Below are positions 49,203 to 61,604 of a stretch of DNA of 64,000 nt, one piece after another. The DNA is from Dipylidium caninum (Eukaryota > Platyhelminthes > Cestoda > Cyclophyllidea > Dipylidiidae), in contig QEYB01000715.1 of assembly GCA_017562135.1 (NCBI GenBank), positions 558,001 through 622,000 on the forward strand. The letters run 5' to 3'. Position 1 is the first letter of the stretch. Every line of letters begins with the position of its first letter. The position numbers and the translations under genes were made by a program. The notes below the pieces were generated by a model that worked only from the letters and a program-made list of their open reading frames with translations, made no database searches and was not told the DNA's origin.

Positions 49203-49232
49203 CGCGCGCGCGCGCGTGCGTGTGTGTGTGTG
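49203..49232. repeat. Alternating CG/TG tract (potential Z-DNA)
   Basis: A run of CG dinucleotides passes directly into TG dinucleotides, giving about 30 bp of strict purine-pyrimidine alternation, the sequence most prone to Z-DNA. Confidence 0.85.
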
Positions 49233-49967
49233 GGCGAGTTTCGAGTGGGTGGGAGGTGGTACTCGGTGGGAGGCGCCCCCCGGAAGTAACCTCGATGCCG
49301 GCTGTTAAGTGTCTGGTACATGCACAAAAACCGCGACGGAGTGAACAAGTTTTAGGAAACTTGAAACACAAACAAACTGTTGGTGGCTTCTATGCCAAAC
49401 AGCGCTCACTCCACGAGGACCACCCCGATGGCCACAGCTGAAAGAGCACTGCCACTCCACTCTTCGAATGTTGTGCTCTCTCCGCACGCTTAGAAGGCGA
49501 CACGACTCCTTTGCCCCTCAAACACCCTCTCGTCGCGGGGTGGGGCGGTCAGGTGGGCGGCAGGGGGACGGAGCAGAGGAGGAGTCGTTTCCTTGGAGAC
49601 AGAGTGTCTGTAGGTGACCAAACGAGTCCCTCGGCGATGCATCCGCTCCATGAGCCTCCTGTCTTCTCAGTGATAAGAAAAAACTTGGGAATGGTTAAAT
49701 CTGTTTGCGTTTTAAGTGGCTTGGGCGCCGAGAAGACGTCATGATTCCTCTTCCAGCTGCCCCACAACGGAGTTCCGTGGCCTCCTCCACCAGTCGTCGG
49801 AATTGCATCGTCGTGATTACATAATTCTTGGTGCCGACAAAGCTGACGCGAAATGGCTAGCAGCAAGTGAATGCGGGCTTGAAACCATAACCGTGTCCTC
49901 TCACTTCGCTTGCGGTTGCCACGGCGTTTCATGACTTTGACAGGTGAGAGTCGTTTGTCCCTCTCTT

Positions 49968-49978
49968 CCCCCCCCCCC
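49968..49978. repeat. 11-base C homopolymer
   Basis: Uninterrupted C run on the plus strand, about 50 bp before a GGA repeat. Confidence 0.95.
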
Positions 49979-50025
49979 GCCATCACCAGCGGAGCGGCCA
50001 GCCAAGCGGTAAAACGAGGAGGACG

Positions 50026-50054
50026 GGAGGAGGAGGAGGAGGAGGAGGAGGAGA
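50026..50054 (+). repeat. (GGA)n trinucleotide repeat
   Basis: Roughly eight tandem GGA units in a longer homopurine stretch on the plus strand, in the hunchback upstream region. Confidence 0.9.
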
Positions 50055-50125
50055 AGGCGGAGGGAGACAAGTCATTAGACGCCAACGAATAATGCTGTGA
50101 TGGCGCTTGAGGGCTCGAAAATCGT

Positions 50126-50138
50126 GGGGGGGGGGGGG
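50126..50138. repeat. 13-base G homopolymer
   Basis: Uninterrupted G run on the plus strand, within 100 bp of the GGA repeat. Confidence 0.95.
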
Positions 50139-50408
50139 TAAGGGGGCTGAGTTAGACGCCGTGATGGCAGAATTTGCTGCAGGCTATCAAATTGCCCCCA
50201 CCCGGGGGCCGTGGACGGACCCCATGGTAGGTCATAAAAACACCGCGACGGCGCAAGAGAGAAAAGACGAATAAAAGCGGAACAATGCGGGACGCAAAAC
50301 CACAAACCTCTTGATTGTTTCGTTCTCACCTCGTAAAACAGGGCACCGAGTAATTAAACCTTATTACCACGGTTCGGCCACATGGTGAGATAAAACAAAT
50401 GAAGCTGG

Positions 50409-50431
50409 CTCTCTCTCTCTCTCTCTCTCTC
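50409..50431. repeat. (CT)11 dinucleotide repeat
   Basis: Perfect CT repeat of eleven and a half units on the plus strand (GAGA on the minus strand). GAGA-type repeats are common in metazoan promoter regions. Confidence 0.95.
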
Positions 50432-53400
50432 GCTGGTAGGATTTGCAATAGCCACTTTCATCTACGGTTTCTGGCGCTTTATTTCACCGACTAGTACCTG
50501 CCTCTGGCAACACACCGGAGCAAGTTCACATCTTCTCCAACTCGCGCTGCCTTAATTGCATTTCCGCCGAGTTAACTACCCGACCTGACATAGTCTGACT
50601 GCTCTGGTCTGGTTGTATTTGTTACAATTGTATAAAAGGTGTCCGTCTCATGCACAGTTCAACAGCCTCTGGCCTTCCACGGCCAATTCGTGGGGAGATT
50701 TCGCGCTTCCAAGGGTCATGTCAACCGACATTCCCTCACTGGTGCCCACTCCTCCTCCTCGGAGCAAAACAAATTTCCCCGCCTTGTGCACTCCGTGGGG
50801 AAAAATACGCTCGCGGCGGCTGAGGCGCACCTTCATGCGGTGTCTAATGAAGGTGTGGCGAGGTTGTTTCCACACTAGCTGCCGCATTCACCGGCACTGC
50901 GATGTCCCCACTTCACCCTTCGCACAGGCAAGTCAACTTATCCGCGCCTTCTTCTGGAGAGGTTGCCGAACAGTCTGTGATGAGCTCAGGGCCCGAGCAG
51001 GCTCAGCAGTCTCCTTCCCCCTCCCATCCCACTGTTCTCAGATGATTACTTGGGATACGAAGGTGCAATTAATTGCCTCAGACCTTGTCCCGTGCGTAAT
51101 TTTCCACTTGGGGATGTACAAATAGCTTAATTTTCCGCCTACCTAAGAAATATTATGGAGGCAGTCGATTTGGGGCATAGCAAAAATATCATCTGAAGGA
51201 GCAGCAGATAAATCTGCTAGAATAAGTGTAATATAATAGGGCAAAATGATTATGTGTAGAACAAGCCCAACAACCCCGTTTGTTAGCAAAAGCAGGTTCT
51301 AAAAAAGTAAAAACCAAAGTCGTTAAGACGAGGACATTATCTTTTAAAGACATATTTAGAATGTACGTGACAAAATGAAACTTGGTGGGATAAAGTCTAT
51401 TGTATATGCGTTTAAATGCCCTGGATGGAAGTGGACTCGGAACTTCACTTTCACGCAATAGAGGCGCGTGAAGCATGCACTCGGGAAGTCAAGAATCTGG
51501 CTCTGGGCGGAGACAGTGGCCTCAAGGAAGTCTCCAGAAGAGTAATTAGCTCGCGAATCTCTTGCCTTTACGTGACCCACTCAAATGTACACGGAGAACG
51601 GATGAAACCGTGGGTAGTTCACAAAATTTTGCAACTTTCTGCGCAACCTCGGAGACTCAGGCAATGGAGCAATAGCTACCACGAACCCAATACAAGCCGT
51701 GTATGCTCGGCAGGGTCTAAAAATTCACACTTTGGCACGGAGCAAGTAATTCAGCTTTAGGATCCCACCTCCCAGAACACCTGGCACTTGGAGTCGCCTT
51801 CTCATTGGTCCATAGTCGGAGCGCGCGCTGCACCGACGAGTGCTCGCGTGCGCACGCGCGCACTTGGGCGACCTATCCTGGTTCACGCGCCGCTGCGTGG
51901 ACCAACCATTTGCGACCTGCGTCGACTGTCCTCTGCCCCTGTCTCGCGCGAAGCCTCGTCGCCATTCGCCACTTGAACCATCCTCAGCAGATCAAAAAGG
52001 CAGTAGTTTGAAAGCACTCGACATAAGGCGACACGTCGGACGCGAAAGCGAGTGGTGAGCCCCGAGTCCACTTGTCTCTTATACCCTTTTTACGAATATA
52101 CTCATTGGGGCGAGCCCGTTTTCTCCACCCACGACTTTTCTACCTAATTAACCTATGCCCACTTTTTTATAACCGCGTATGTTACCGCTCTCATGCTCAT
52201 GATGCTTTGGTGTGCGTATACTCTTTTGGATAATTCTTGCGTAATTCACACCACCGATAGCCTTTATTGTCTCCGTGCGTCTACGCACACAAATACGTAA
52301 ATTGTGGGGTGAACTGTGATTGCTTCCACTGCTCCGACGACTACCACGAGGGCTAACCGCTGCGATTTGTCACTCTGCCATGAATGGCGAGGTGTTAATG
52401 ATGCCAATTTGTGCAGTAAAAGGTATCGCCTCGCAAGAGTCTCTCGTGAGTCACTATGTTCCATGCCTTGCACACATGCCGTTTGATGCATTTCTCGCAA
52501 TCTTCTCCATATAATCCTAACCGGCAAATATTGACCTGCAAAGAAAATAGCAGACAAACAGTTAGCTGGCTCTTAACTAACATGGCGGTGTGAGAAGTGA
52601 AGCGACCGTCGCTTCTGGTGCCTTAACTTCGGCAGGTTTGTTCATTTCATCTGCTTTCGACGTGAAGCGGCATTGTGAGCACGTTGCTGCGGCTTCCGCA
52701 TATCAATTATGCCATCGCGGCGGAAGTGAGTATTTTCGAAACCTTCGGAAGTATTGTAATGCGTATGCTCAAAAAGCCTTCCTGCGCTAATTAACTTCCG
52801 GTAGTTGAAAAGGGACAAAAATTGCGTCCCTATCGCGCTTCCAGTTGCTTTTTATGGGCGGAAGTTGACACGGCTCTGAAGAGCGGAGGTTGTGCATGCT
52901 CGGGGCTAAATTTGCCATCCTTTCTCCCACCGAATGCGCATGTGCTCTTCGGGCCTCGGCCTTTGTTCTCCAGTAATGCCGAGTCCTTTCAGCGCAAGGT
53001 CTCCACTCCCCGGCCGTAAATCGGGGAGGCAGGAGTAGAAGGGTGAGCACCAAGGTGTCTTCGTTCACCTGTCACGGCAGTCAAAGTGCCTCATTTCGGA
53101 ACAAGCTGCACGACAGAACGAATCCGACGATGGGCGAGGCACTCCGCCCGCCCGAACATCCCGCAATGCCGGCTGTTGGGGATCTGTACTTTTAAACCTG
53201 CCTTCCATTGTATTCGAAGTAAACATCGGAGTTGGCCGTCCCGGGGCAGGTTAGGAGATGGAAAGGCACGGTTTTTAGTTGTCGGATTGCAACTTTCTGT
53301 TTGATGTGTAAATATCGGTTTTGCGGCAAGTGGTTGGAAAGCCAGCTGAATAACGACAGCGCAAGCGGCCTGTTTTGATTCTCTAGATCGGAGAAGGAAA

Positions 53401-56400
53401 ATGTTCACACCGGAATCGTTTGGCCTGATGCAACCAAACGGCCACTCGAGCCCCATGAATCTTCGTCTTGGGGCACAGGCGTCAACGATCCAGTTCCCTC
53501 CCATTCTCTTCCCTCAACTGTCTGAAACCACCGTCGCGACCGTTCAGGGTGAAAAACTGGAGGTCTCCCGCAAATGTAAACAAAAGTGAGTTGGTTTTCG
53601 GTTAAGGAAGGCTTGGAAAAATACCTTTTACCAGCCGTTTTATCTGAGATGGTTGAAAGGGGAGACACTCATTTCCTCACACATAATCGGAATCGAGTGG
53701 TTGAGGCTGCGCAAACGGGAATGTTGCCTGGTTGCGCCTTCGGAGCACTGAGCGTAGCCTGCCCTCGGGTTTCTGGCCTCCAGCGCGTGGGCACCTCCCC
53801 AACCGCAAACGCCGTCTCGTCTCCGTCTTCCAAGTCACCCCAAAACGGCCCCTCGCCTGCGCAGGGGGCTGAGCGGGTGGCGGGCGCGCGGTCTTCCTCT
53901 AAACTCCTTCCTGACTCGCGGCCCTGCGACTGTGATGTGCGGCGAGGACGGCCAGTTTCTCGTTTCTGAACGGCGTCGCACTGTCCGACGGGCAATCGCG
54001 TGTTACCGTGCGAGGACCATGGCGAACTTGAGGTGTAGACCACGCAGTGGTAATCAAACCCAAAAAACACACGCACCACCGCTTATTCCGTTGTTTTGAG
54101 GCCCTCGCGCCCCCCGCACCCATCGCGCGCACCGCGCACAGGCACCAAATATCCATTCGCGTTGGAAAACAGGCCCCAACACGAAAAGAGCATGTGAACG
54201 CGGTGTCTAAAAATGCGTGTCTTTATGAAGGAAAAATTATTAGCCTGCTGTGGGCTCTGAAACCAGTTGACCACCACACCACACGTCAGCACTTTCGCTG
54301 TTCGGCGCAACCTCCTCCTCCTCCTCATCGCGGCGTTGTGCGCGCAGAGGAGTTTGCTCCACGGCGAAGCTCACTTGCCCAGTTGCTCTCGGCCCTGCAG
54401 CCGGGCCCGGCGGGTATGAGGACGATCCGGTGCAGCGGTGAGGAGGGCGGAGGAGCGCGGTTCGTGTTTCGCGTCGCGAGGCCCACAGACAATTTTTGGA
54501 CACGGCGCGTCTACGGCCAAAAATACGCTCTCAGTGTGTTGCTGCCCGTGTCGACCTCGAGAACTGCTTGTCACCGTCGGCGGCGCGAAAAACGACACCC
54601 ACAAATGCCGAGAGGCGCTAGTGGACTCATTTTCGTCGATTCTGTGGCATTCAAATCTTTCCCTGTCATCGCCTATAGCTTCCTTGATATCATCCAAACG
54701 GTTATGGGAGGCCGCAGCTCGCAGAGCGGCGAGGACATGGTGGATGCCGGCATCCCCGCCTTCTGTCCACCCATTTCTCGGCTTGTCAAGGGTGGACTGG
54801 CGGCTGTGGAGAGCCGACCCTCACCGGAACTCGTCGTGGACTCGCAAATTGCCCTGGAGTCTTCAGGCAGCACGCCGCCGTCCACCCTGGACGTAAAGAA
54901 GGCTTCTCCTACCAGCCTCTCCTCACCCTCCTGGCCTTCGGGCGCCTCGGAGATCCTTAAATCTGGTAAGTGTCGCTCATTTGACCGTCTTGCCCTCTTC
55001 CCGTCGAGCCGCCACATTTTGCCTCATTTCGTCGGCGTGGCCGGGATCCGGCAGCCGCTCGACTTTGGGGACGATGTGGCCGCTGTGCAGAGTATTTTTG
55101 ACTTGACCGGTCAAAAGCGGTCGAGAGGGAGAAAGGCAGGAGAAGATGGAAACAAGGTTGTTAAAAGCCTACCAATGAGTTCCCAGACAATCCACACAGC
55201 CTTCCATTATGTTGCGCAGCATTATGCTCACCTACCGTTGCCCTCCTCTTGGTCTATTTGGTGCGGAAGTTGGTCGGTAGCACACTAGTTAAAATTCATG
55301 GAGTTACTTGCCTCACTCGTCTCCCGCATGAGTGAAATCGCCTTCTCCTCTTCTTCTCTCCCTCCACTCCAAGGCGGACACAATCCCACCCTCACGCCGG
55401 ACGAACCGGAGGAGCGGTCAAACTCCGGTCAGATGGAAATATTCACTGACTCCATCCAGCCGGACACGGACGGCATCTACTTTTGCCACCTCTGCGAATA
55501 CACCGGTAGGTGGGGATTTCTCTTCCTTCACGGGGCGAGGGTCTCTCCACGCCTCCTCCATTCTCGTAATAGCGTCAGATCGCATTTTATTTGCCCGCGT
55601 CAGCCAGGAGGGAGGGGCAGCAGGGCACAGGCCTCGGCTGTGGGTGAAGTGGTGCCGGCGAGGGGGTGCAGAGTCTTCTGCCTTTACTCCAAGTGACGCG
55701 TTTGTTCGTCGCAGCTGAGGGTGGGGCTAAGGTGAGTCCGACGGAAAGCAGCTGGTAGCGTTGAGCAAGCAGTAATTTGTGGTGGAAGGGTTTGCGCGTC
55801 TGAGCGTCGTGGCCTCAAGTGGCTTTGAAGTTTGAAGCCGAGGCGCGAAGGCCGCCGGCACAGGTGGTCCGTGAGGCACAAAGCAGACGATCGGCGTGTG
55901 ACAGGCGTGCAAGAGACCGCGGCCCCGGCGTCTAGACCCTTCGCCGACCGCCGCCACCGCCGCCGCCTCCTCCTCCTCCCTTGCGGGCGCAAAAACGGAT
56001 TATGGCCACAACAAGTGCCCCTCCGCAGTGTGCGTCGCTCGGCTTGGAGTGCGGAGACGTGAAATTTATCACCCGTCGGCCTGTTGAGAAAATCAAATGT
56101 CCACCTTCGCCCACACATCATCCCAAACCAGACAGTGTTGCATTTTTCGTCGACAAACGTGTTTATGCCTGTACTCGAGCCTGGTAAATCTTGTGATCAC
56201 CGCTTCCTGGCATGCTGGAGCCCGCCCCTTCGCCCGTTCCCTGCCGAAGTGCCCCCTTCTGCCCCACACGCGCCTTTCCCCGGCTGGTGCGGCCACTCAG
56301 GGGCACCGGGGCACGGCGGCGGCGGCAGTTCAGACGTGGTGCAGTCCGGGGGCTTCTCTCGTGAATCTCAATGCCACGCTGCCGGACACTGGGAAAGTTG

Positions 56401-59400
56401 AGTGGCCTTGTCCTCGGAACCCTCGTAAATTACCAGCGCTTCTTTTCATCCCCGAAGGAAAAGACATCTCCACTCCCCCAAAAGTGAAATTTGGCGCGGG
56501 TACTCCTATTCGGCGTCTAGTCACTTTCCCCCGCTTCACTTCCTGCCGAGCCAAATAACGCTTGCCATAGCCCAGAGCGGGGGAGGAGGGGCAGGGGGAG
56601 GAGACGAGGCGGGTGGGGGTTGCGGAATAGCAGGACCACCTATGAAACCGCAGGTGGACGTCCAACGCGGTTGTTGAGGCGAAAGAAGCTCGTGTTCTTG
56701 GAGGATGAGGATGAGGATGAGGATGAGGAGAAGGAGAAGGAGAAGGAGGGATGAAGCGACTGTTTTGGTCTGTTTGCATCGTAAGACGGCAGCTGGAGTT
56801 TGCGCTTTACACCCTTTTTCCCTTTTCGCAAAACAACGCCACCACCTCATTCTCGGCGGCTGCACGGTCAGAACAATGGCGCTGAGTGTGGTTTGTTTTG
56901 AGACAAAAACAAGTTTTGCGAGGTCAAATTCAAATTACTTCATTTGTTTACTTGAAACGCGTGGCGCAGCTAGCCCAAGTGAGTCATTAGCCGGTGGACC
57001 GACCCTCCGTCCGCGGCCGACTGACTGACCGGCCGACCGACCGACCGACCGGTCTGCCAGCATGTCGCTCGCGCAATCGTCCGCGGGTGTTTTAATGGAA
57101 GATGTTAATCTATTCGGAGGGGGACGGGGGCACTCAGATATCTGACCGCATCCTTGTATGCTGGCGAAAGTCATTAAAACATCCACTGGTCCCGGTGTAA
57201 CATTTATCGTGGCCCCCGCCGTGCGTACATCTGCTGACTTTTGACTGGCCACTTTTAATTGCCGATGGACGCAATCGCCTCGACGACGGGCGCCTTCGAC
57301 GCGGTACGCGGCGCCTCAGAGCGCAGTCAGCCTGTCCTCTCACACTGTACTCGAAGGAAGGAAATGGTGTTTGAGGGCTGAAGGGGAGGTGGGGAGACTC
57401 GAGTCTCTCGGAGGCCGGGCGAAACTCACCACTCGACTAATTTGCGTATGCGGACCTCGAACGAAGGCATCGGCTCAGCTCTTGGCGGCGGCCCTGACAC
57501 GAGGAGGAGGACGAGGAGGAGGAGGAGGAGAAAGTGGTGGCAAAGCCAATTTACTGCTTCATTTTGTTTGCAGGCAAGAAGAGACAGGAGTTCCAAAGCC
57601 ATCTACGGAGTCACTACGACTACCATTGCCCGAAATGCGACTACACCTCGCGCACCGAGGGTCGTCTGCGTCGGCATATGGAGGGTTTTCACTCCGCTGT
57701 GCCTCCTGACAACTTCTCGGGCAAGTCCTCGAAGCCTGCCAACAAACTTAGACTCCAACGCTGCAAGCAGTGCGACTACGTGGCCGACACGAAGGTACGT
57801 CCCTCAGAGGTCCTGGTTTTGGCCGCGAAGTCAACGCTGCTGGCGACGGGGTTGCGCAACTGGAGCATACAACGTTAGCACACGGTGTAGCGGGGCGGGA
57901 GGAATTCGAGCCACAGGTCTGTTCAGTCTCTCCGTGGCGGTAATTTGGGCGATTGTCGCTGGCAGTCGGGTGGTAAGAGTTCACGCGGAGTGGGAATTAG
58001 TGGGGTGACCAGCTGTTTATTTTTACTTATTGACATGACGTCCCGAACCGCCGCCCCAACGATACCGGGGGCGAGAGATTAGGCCTCTCCCGGCAACCAT
58101 GCGGTGTGGGGCGGTGGGTCAAAAGACCGGCGGAAGTGGAAGTGGCTGAGCTCGGGGGGGGGGTGGCCGGCCGGTGGGGCGAAGGGGTTGGTACTGGTTA
58201 CCATGTTTGCCTCGGGGTCAGCTTACGTAATGGGGGCAGGTGGTCACTCCTTTCCCCCCTGAGGTTCGTCATCTGGTCATGTGCGTCAAAACAACCGGTG
58301 GGACGATTAACGAAGGTAGCGCATCTTGACTTGGCGCATCGAAACTCGCACATTCCCCTGGCGCGAGCTCCTGCTCCTGCTCGCCCGCACAGTCGGCGAC
58401 TGCACGCAAAGCCCGTGAAGACGACTTGGCGGTGGGCAAAATCGGTCTCTCGGTCAAGACACACGCCCCTCCGCGGGCTGGACGGTTGAGCGTCCTCCGG
58501 CACCTGACGATCGCTGCTGCTACTCGACTCCCCTCCGGTGGTCCGAGCGACAAATCGGAGGCGAAGTGGACGATCGGAAAGTTTTGCCGCTCTCTTGTCT
58601 TGTCTTGCTGTGAAGGAGATTTTGCCCAAATTTGACCCCTTCCTGTCCCCGGTCAAGGGGTGGGCCACGCAGGAAAACTTGGTTGTTTTGTTTCGCTTGC
58701 AGACGGAGTACTGGCAGCACCAAAGAGTTCACATAAAGGCTGACCGCCAACTTCACTGCACGCAGTGCCCCTTCGTGACTGAGTACCGGCATCACCTCGA
58801 GTACCACATCCGCAATCACTTGGGCTCGAAGCCCTACAAGTGCTCAAAGTGCAATTACGAGTGTGTCAACAAGTCCATGCTGAACAGCCACATGAAATCG
58901 CACACGAACGTGTACCAGTACCGCTGCGCCGACTGCAACTACGCCACGAAGTACTGCCACAGCCTGAAGATGCACCTCGCCAAGTACAAGCACACGCAGA
59001 CTGTGGTGCTCAACGTGGACGGCAGCCTTCCGGAGAGGGCAAATGCCCTGGCGGCCAGACCGGACCGGGAGGTCCAGCCGGCGGGTGAAGTGCTTCCCTT
59101 CCTCCTGCCGCCTCTGCCCGCGCTCTTGCCCCCCCTGCCGCCCGCCTTCCCATCCGAGGTGGCGACAGAGAACTCGCAGGAGAACCTTGCCCTAATGACA
59201 GCCCTTGTGCTCTCCATGCAACAACAGGCCTTCCCCCAGTTGCTACCGCCGCCGCCGCCCGTGCCACACCCGGACTCTTTCCCTCTTTTACACGGTTTCT
59301 CCATCCCCCCGGAAGCAGAGGCGCCGACCGTTGCGGAGGATGACGTGTTGGACCTCTCGGCTCCCAAGTCGGCCGGCAGGAGGGAGGCGAATGCCCCGAG

Positions 59401-59593
59401 GACGCCCTCCTCGGTGAGATACGAGTGCCCGTACTGCGAGATTATATTCAAGAATGAGACCCTTTTTGAACTGCACAAGCAATTCCACGATCCCAAAAAC
59501 CCTTTCCTCTGCAAACGATGCGGCACACGATGTCGGGACTCCGTGGACTTCTTCAATCACATCAACGAAAAGGAGCATGTGGGTGGCCTCTGA
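53401..59593 (+). CDS. hb: Hunchback-family C2H2 zinc-finger transcription factor, five exons
   Basis: Hunchback proteins are DNA-binding repressors in axial patterning and neuroblast timing (hbl-1 in nematodes). Exons: 53401-53585, 54679-54965, 55374-55505, 57574-57794, 58703-59593; GT-AG, phase-consistent, 1,716 nt, 571 aa. Eight C2H2 fingers: ZF1 near 195-217 ([18 protein letters not shown]), ZF2 220-243, ZF3 265-287, then the hallmark middle block ZF4-ZF6 (294-374) with [35 protein letters not shown] and [17 protein letters not shown], nearly invariant in the family. The C-terminal Ikaros-like pair is ZF7 (516-538, [19 protein letters not shown]) and ZF8 (545-569). A Pro-rich linker separates the blocks and holds [10 protein letters not shown], similar to a CtBP-binding PxDLS motif. 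Introns 3 and 4 split ZF1 and ZF3. Exon 1 ([14 protein letters not shown]) rests on coding look and phase match only and is the least certain part; the frame upstream of 54679 is intronic read-through. Confidence 0.93.
56701..56750 (+). repeat. GGATGA / GAGAAG purine-rich repeat in hunchback intron 3
   Basis: Tandem GATGAG units followed by GAGAAG units, nearly all purine on the coding strand, inside intron 55506-57573. Confidence 0.9.
57021..57052. repeat. (GACC)n tetranucleotide repeat in hunchback intron 3
   Basis: Tandem GACT then GACC units with one GGCC interruption, about 30 bp, inside the intron before the exon that completes ZF1. Confidence 0.85.
57501..57533 (+). repeat. (GAG)n repeat just upstream of hunchback exon 4
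   Basis: GAG/GAC trinucleotide units ending about 40 bp before the acceptor at 57573. A purine block this close to an acceptor is unusual; the pyrimidine tract TTCATTTTGTTTGCAG lies between them. Confidence 0.85.
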
Positions 59594-61550
59594 CTCGGTG
59601 TTCTTCTGAAGGAAAAAACCCTTTTTTATCCAATCCGCTATATTATGTGAGAGCGAAATAGTCAGCGCTCCTCTTCACACACACACATTCACGTTCTCGC
59701 CTCCACTCCCCGTGTACATACCGAAGTGACTGCCAAGGCAGTAAAGAGAAGTTTTTGCGTACTTTTCTACCACCGCCACTCCGTTCTGGTGTGCAGCCGG
59801 TCTGACGGCTCCGACCGGTGTCGCGTGAGGGCCGCGGACAGCCACGCAGCAGCCGACGACTGCTCGAGACCATCGAGCCGCAAGGGGGTCAGCCGGGTCA
59901 AGTGAAATAAACTTCTACTGCAGAAAACGCCGTATAGTGAAACAGGATTCCCCTTAACTGCTGCCATCGCTGCATGTAAGTTCTTCCTCTTCTGACGAGC
60001 CCCACATGGCGGAAGTGTCTGAATGGATTATGCAAACGCTGTTAGTAGCACCTCCGCTGGCGGTGGTGCGAGGGGAGGCGGCCTCGGTGTCGTCCGCCGC
60101 CAGGCAGAGGGAGCCGACGGCTTCGCTTCCGGCTCACAAAGTCGCGCAGCCACTCGCTCTACTCCTACGACGAAAGTTGCCTCAGCCCATGGAAGCCGTT
60201 TGCCACTGTGGCCGATGGACCGTGGCCCAAACTAAGCTCGCCTTTGTCACAATCCCCTCGCGCTTTTCATGTCGTCTCAGGAGAGGTTGGACAGTCCCTT
60301 CTGCCAAGACTCCCCTTGGCATGGCGGGGAATTGGGTTGAAAACAGCGAATTGCGTCACTCTTTGAGCCTACGAAACTTGGAGATTAAAGTCCACATTCT
60401 AGACATCACTCTTCCCCGAAACGTGTTTTCGCACTGTCAGTTTAAGCGAGCCTCCCCTCCGGTGGCATTGACGCGGTGGCGTCACCTCGCAGCAGCAGTC
60501 GTCGGCGCGGCGTGCCAGAGGCAGACTGGTGGGGCTGAGGAGGCTGGGGCCCACGAGTTGGTGAGGCGTCTCTTCGAGCCGGCATAAACACTTTCGCGGG
60601 GGTGGGGGGAGCCAGCTGAGGAGCACACGGCGGCGGACGACCCTCGTCTCCCATCCTCGACCTGCCGCCCAGCGGTGCGTCGTACCTTCGTTGCGTGCCG
60701 CAGGGGGGCGGGGGGGGGGAGCGAGGGCGAGGGGAATCGCGTGTCCCGCTTCGTCCCCCAGAAGGAGTGCGTTTCAGCAGTGCTCCACAACCCCACCTTC
60801 TTGGCTTTCCGGAAAATTCCACTCAGTGGTCTTCGAAGACCAAAAACGTGATAAATTGTTACCACATCAAACAGTGGGTTCTGTTGAGCCTCAGCAACTG
60901 GGAGACCCCCGTTCCTTCGCCTTTTTACGCCTGTTTTTCAGTAGTAGGCGGCGGGTCGCTGAGGTGCATTGCACCCGCAAGCAACACTTCGGCGGCAGCC
61001 GGCAAACTCTATTCTTGGCAAAAATCGAGTTCAGCAACTACACCCGCTTTGGCATCCCCGTTGCAGCCGAACGAAGGTAACAACAAAAAAGCCTTGAGAA
61101 GTCAGGCAATCGCTCCAAGTTTCACAGTTTCTATCCCCGATTCAGACAAGCCAACGTGCTTTTGAAAATTCTAGACAATAACTAATCTAATTGTTTAAGT
61201 AAGGGGCCCGAGTTGAGCCCTCGAGGCAGTCGGTCGACGCGAAGGTGTGGGTAGATCGCACTTTCACACGACTCAAAGATTAATAAAAGCCAGCAGGTTT
61301 TCGCGAATAATCGCAAAGGCCTCATAACTAACACGAATCTTCTCCCAGCTACAATGACTACGATGGCAAGAATGCTTTCACGAGGCTAGTCAACGAGGGA
61401 TGCAGCCCCAGGAAGTGTTAGTAAACATGTCCTCAGTTACGGGGAACCTCAGCTCACATCCTAAGTGGAAATGAATTATCGGCAGTGGTCCCGGCGGTTG
61501 AAGTTTTGAGCGGACTCCGGTATTTAATGCCATACATTGCTAACAATTTC
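59594..61550 (+). other. Hunchback 3' UTR and downstream DNA without a supported gene
   Basis: The hunchback 3' UTR probably ends shortly after the AATAAA at 59906. Beyond it, an ATGGCGGAAGTG element near 60006 resembles an ETS/YY1-type promoter motif. Several overlapping frames at 60006-60587 are open at once and hold one coding-like stretch (SLYSYDESCLSPWKPF near 60155-60205). No splice chain or domain could be built, so no gene is called. Confidence 0.45.
59906..59911 (+). terminator. Probable polyadenylation signal AATAAA of hunchback
   Basis: AATAAA lies 313 bases after the hunchback stop on the coding strand and is the first canonical signal there. Confidence 0.55.
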
Positions 61551-61604
61551 ATCGAGAGGGGCCCAACCGCTGCTCCCTTCCAATCCCAAATTGTCAGTAA
61601 AATC

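Larger units (their letters stand above)
45714..53400. other. Divergent intergenic region between SLC46 and hunchback
   Basis: The two neighbours are transcribed away from this 7.7 kb stretch, so it should hold both promoters and probably the hunchback control region. No exon with a recognisable domain was found. It is AT-rich to about 46.4 kb, then GC-rich. It is dense in simple repeats (separate entries), and has ETS-like GGAAGT elements and a YY1-like ATGGCGG near 52579-52870. An inverted CCAAT lies near 51803. All open frames are short and compositionally odd. Confidence 0.6.

Noticed and set aside
54047..55288. 413-codon plus-strand frame around hunchback exon 2
   Set aside because: It reads through a strong donor (GTAAGT at 54966) and through intronic sequence before the acceptor at 54678. 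Only 54679-54965 fits the hunchback splice phases.
60006..60587. 193-codon plus-strand frame starting with MAEVSEWIM
   Set aside because: Three frames are open in parallel here, no domain is recognised, and no downstream exon joins it.
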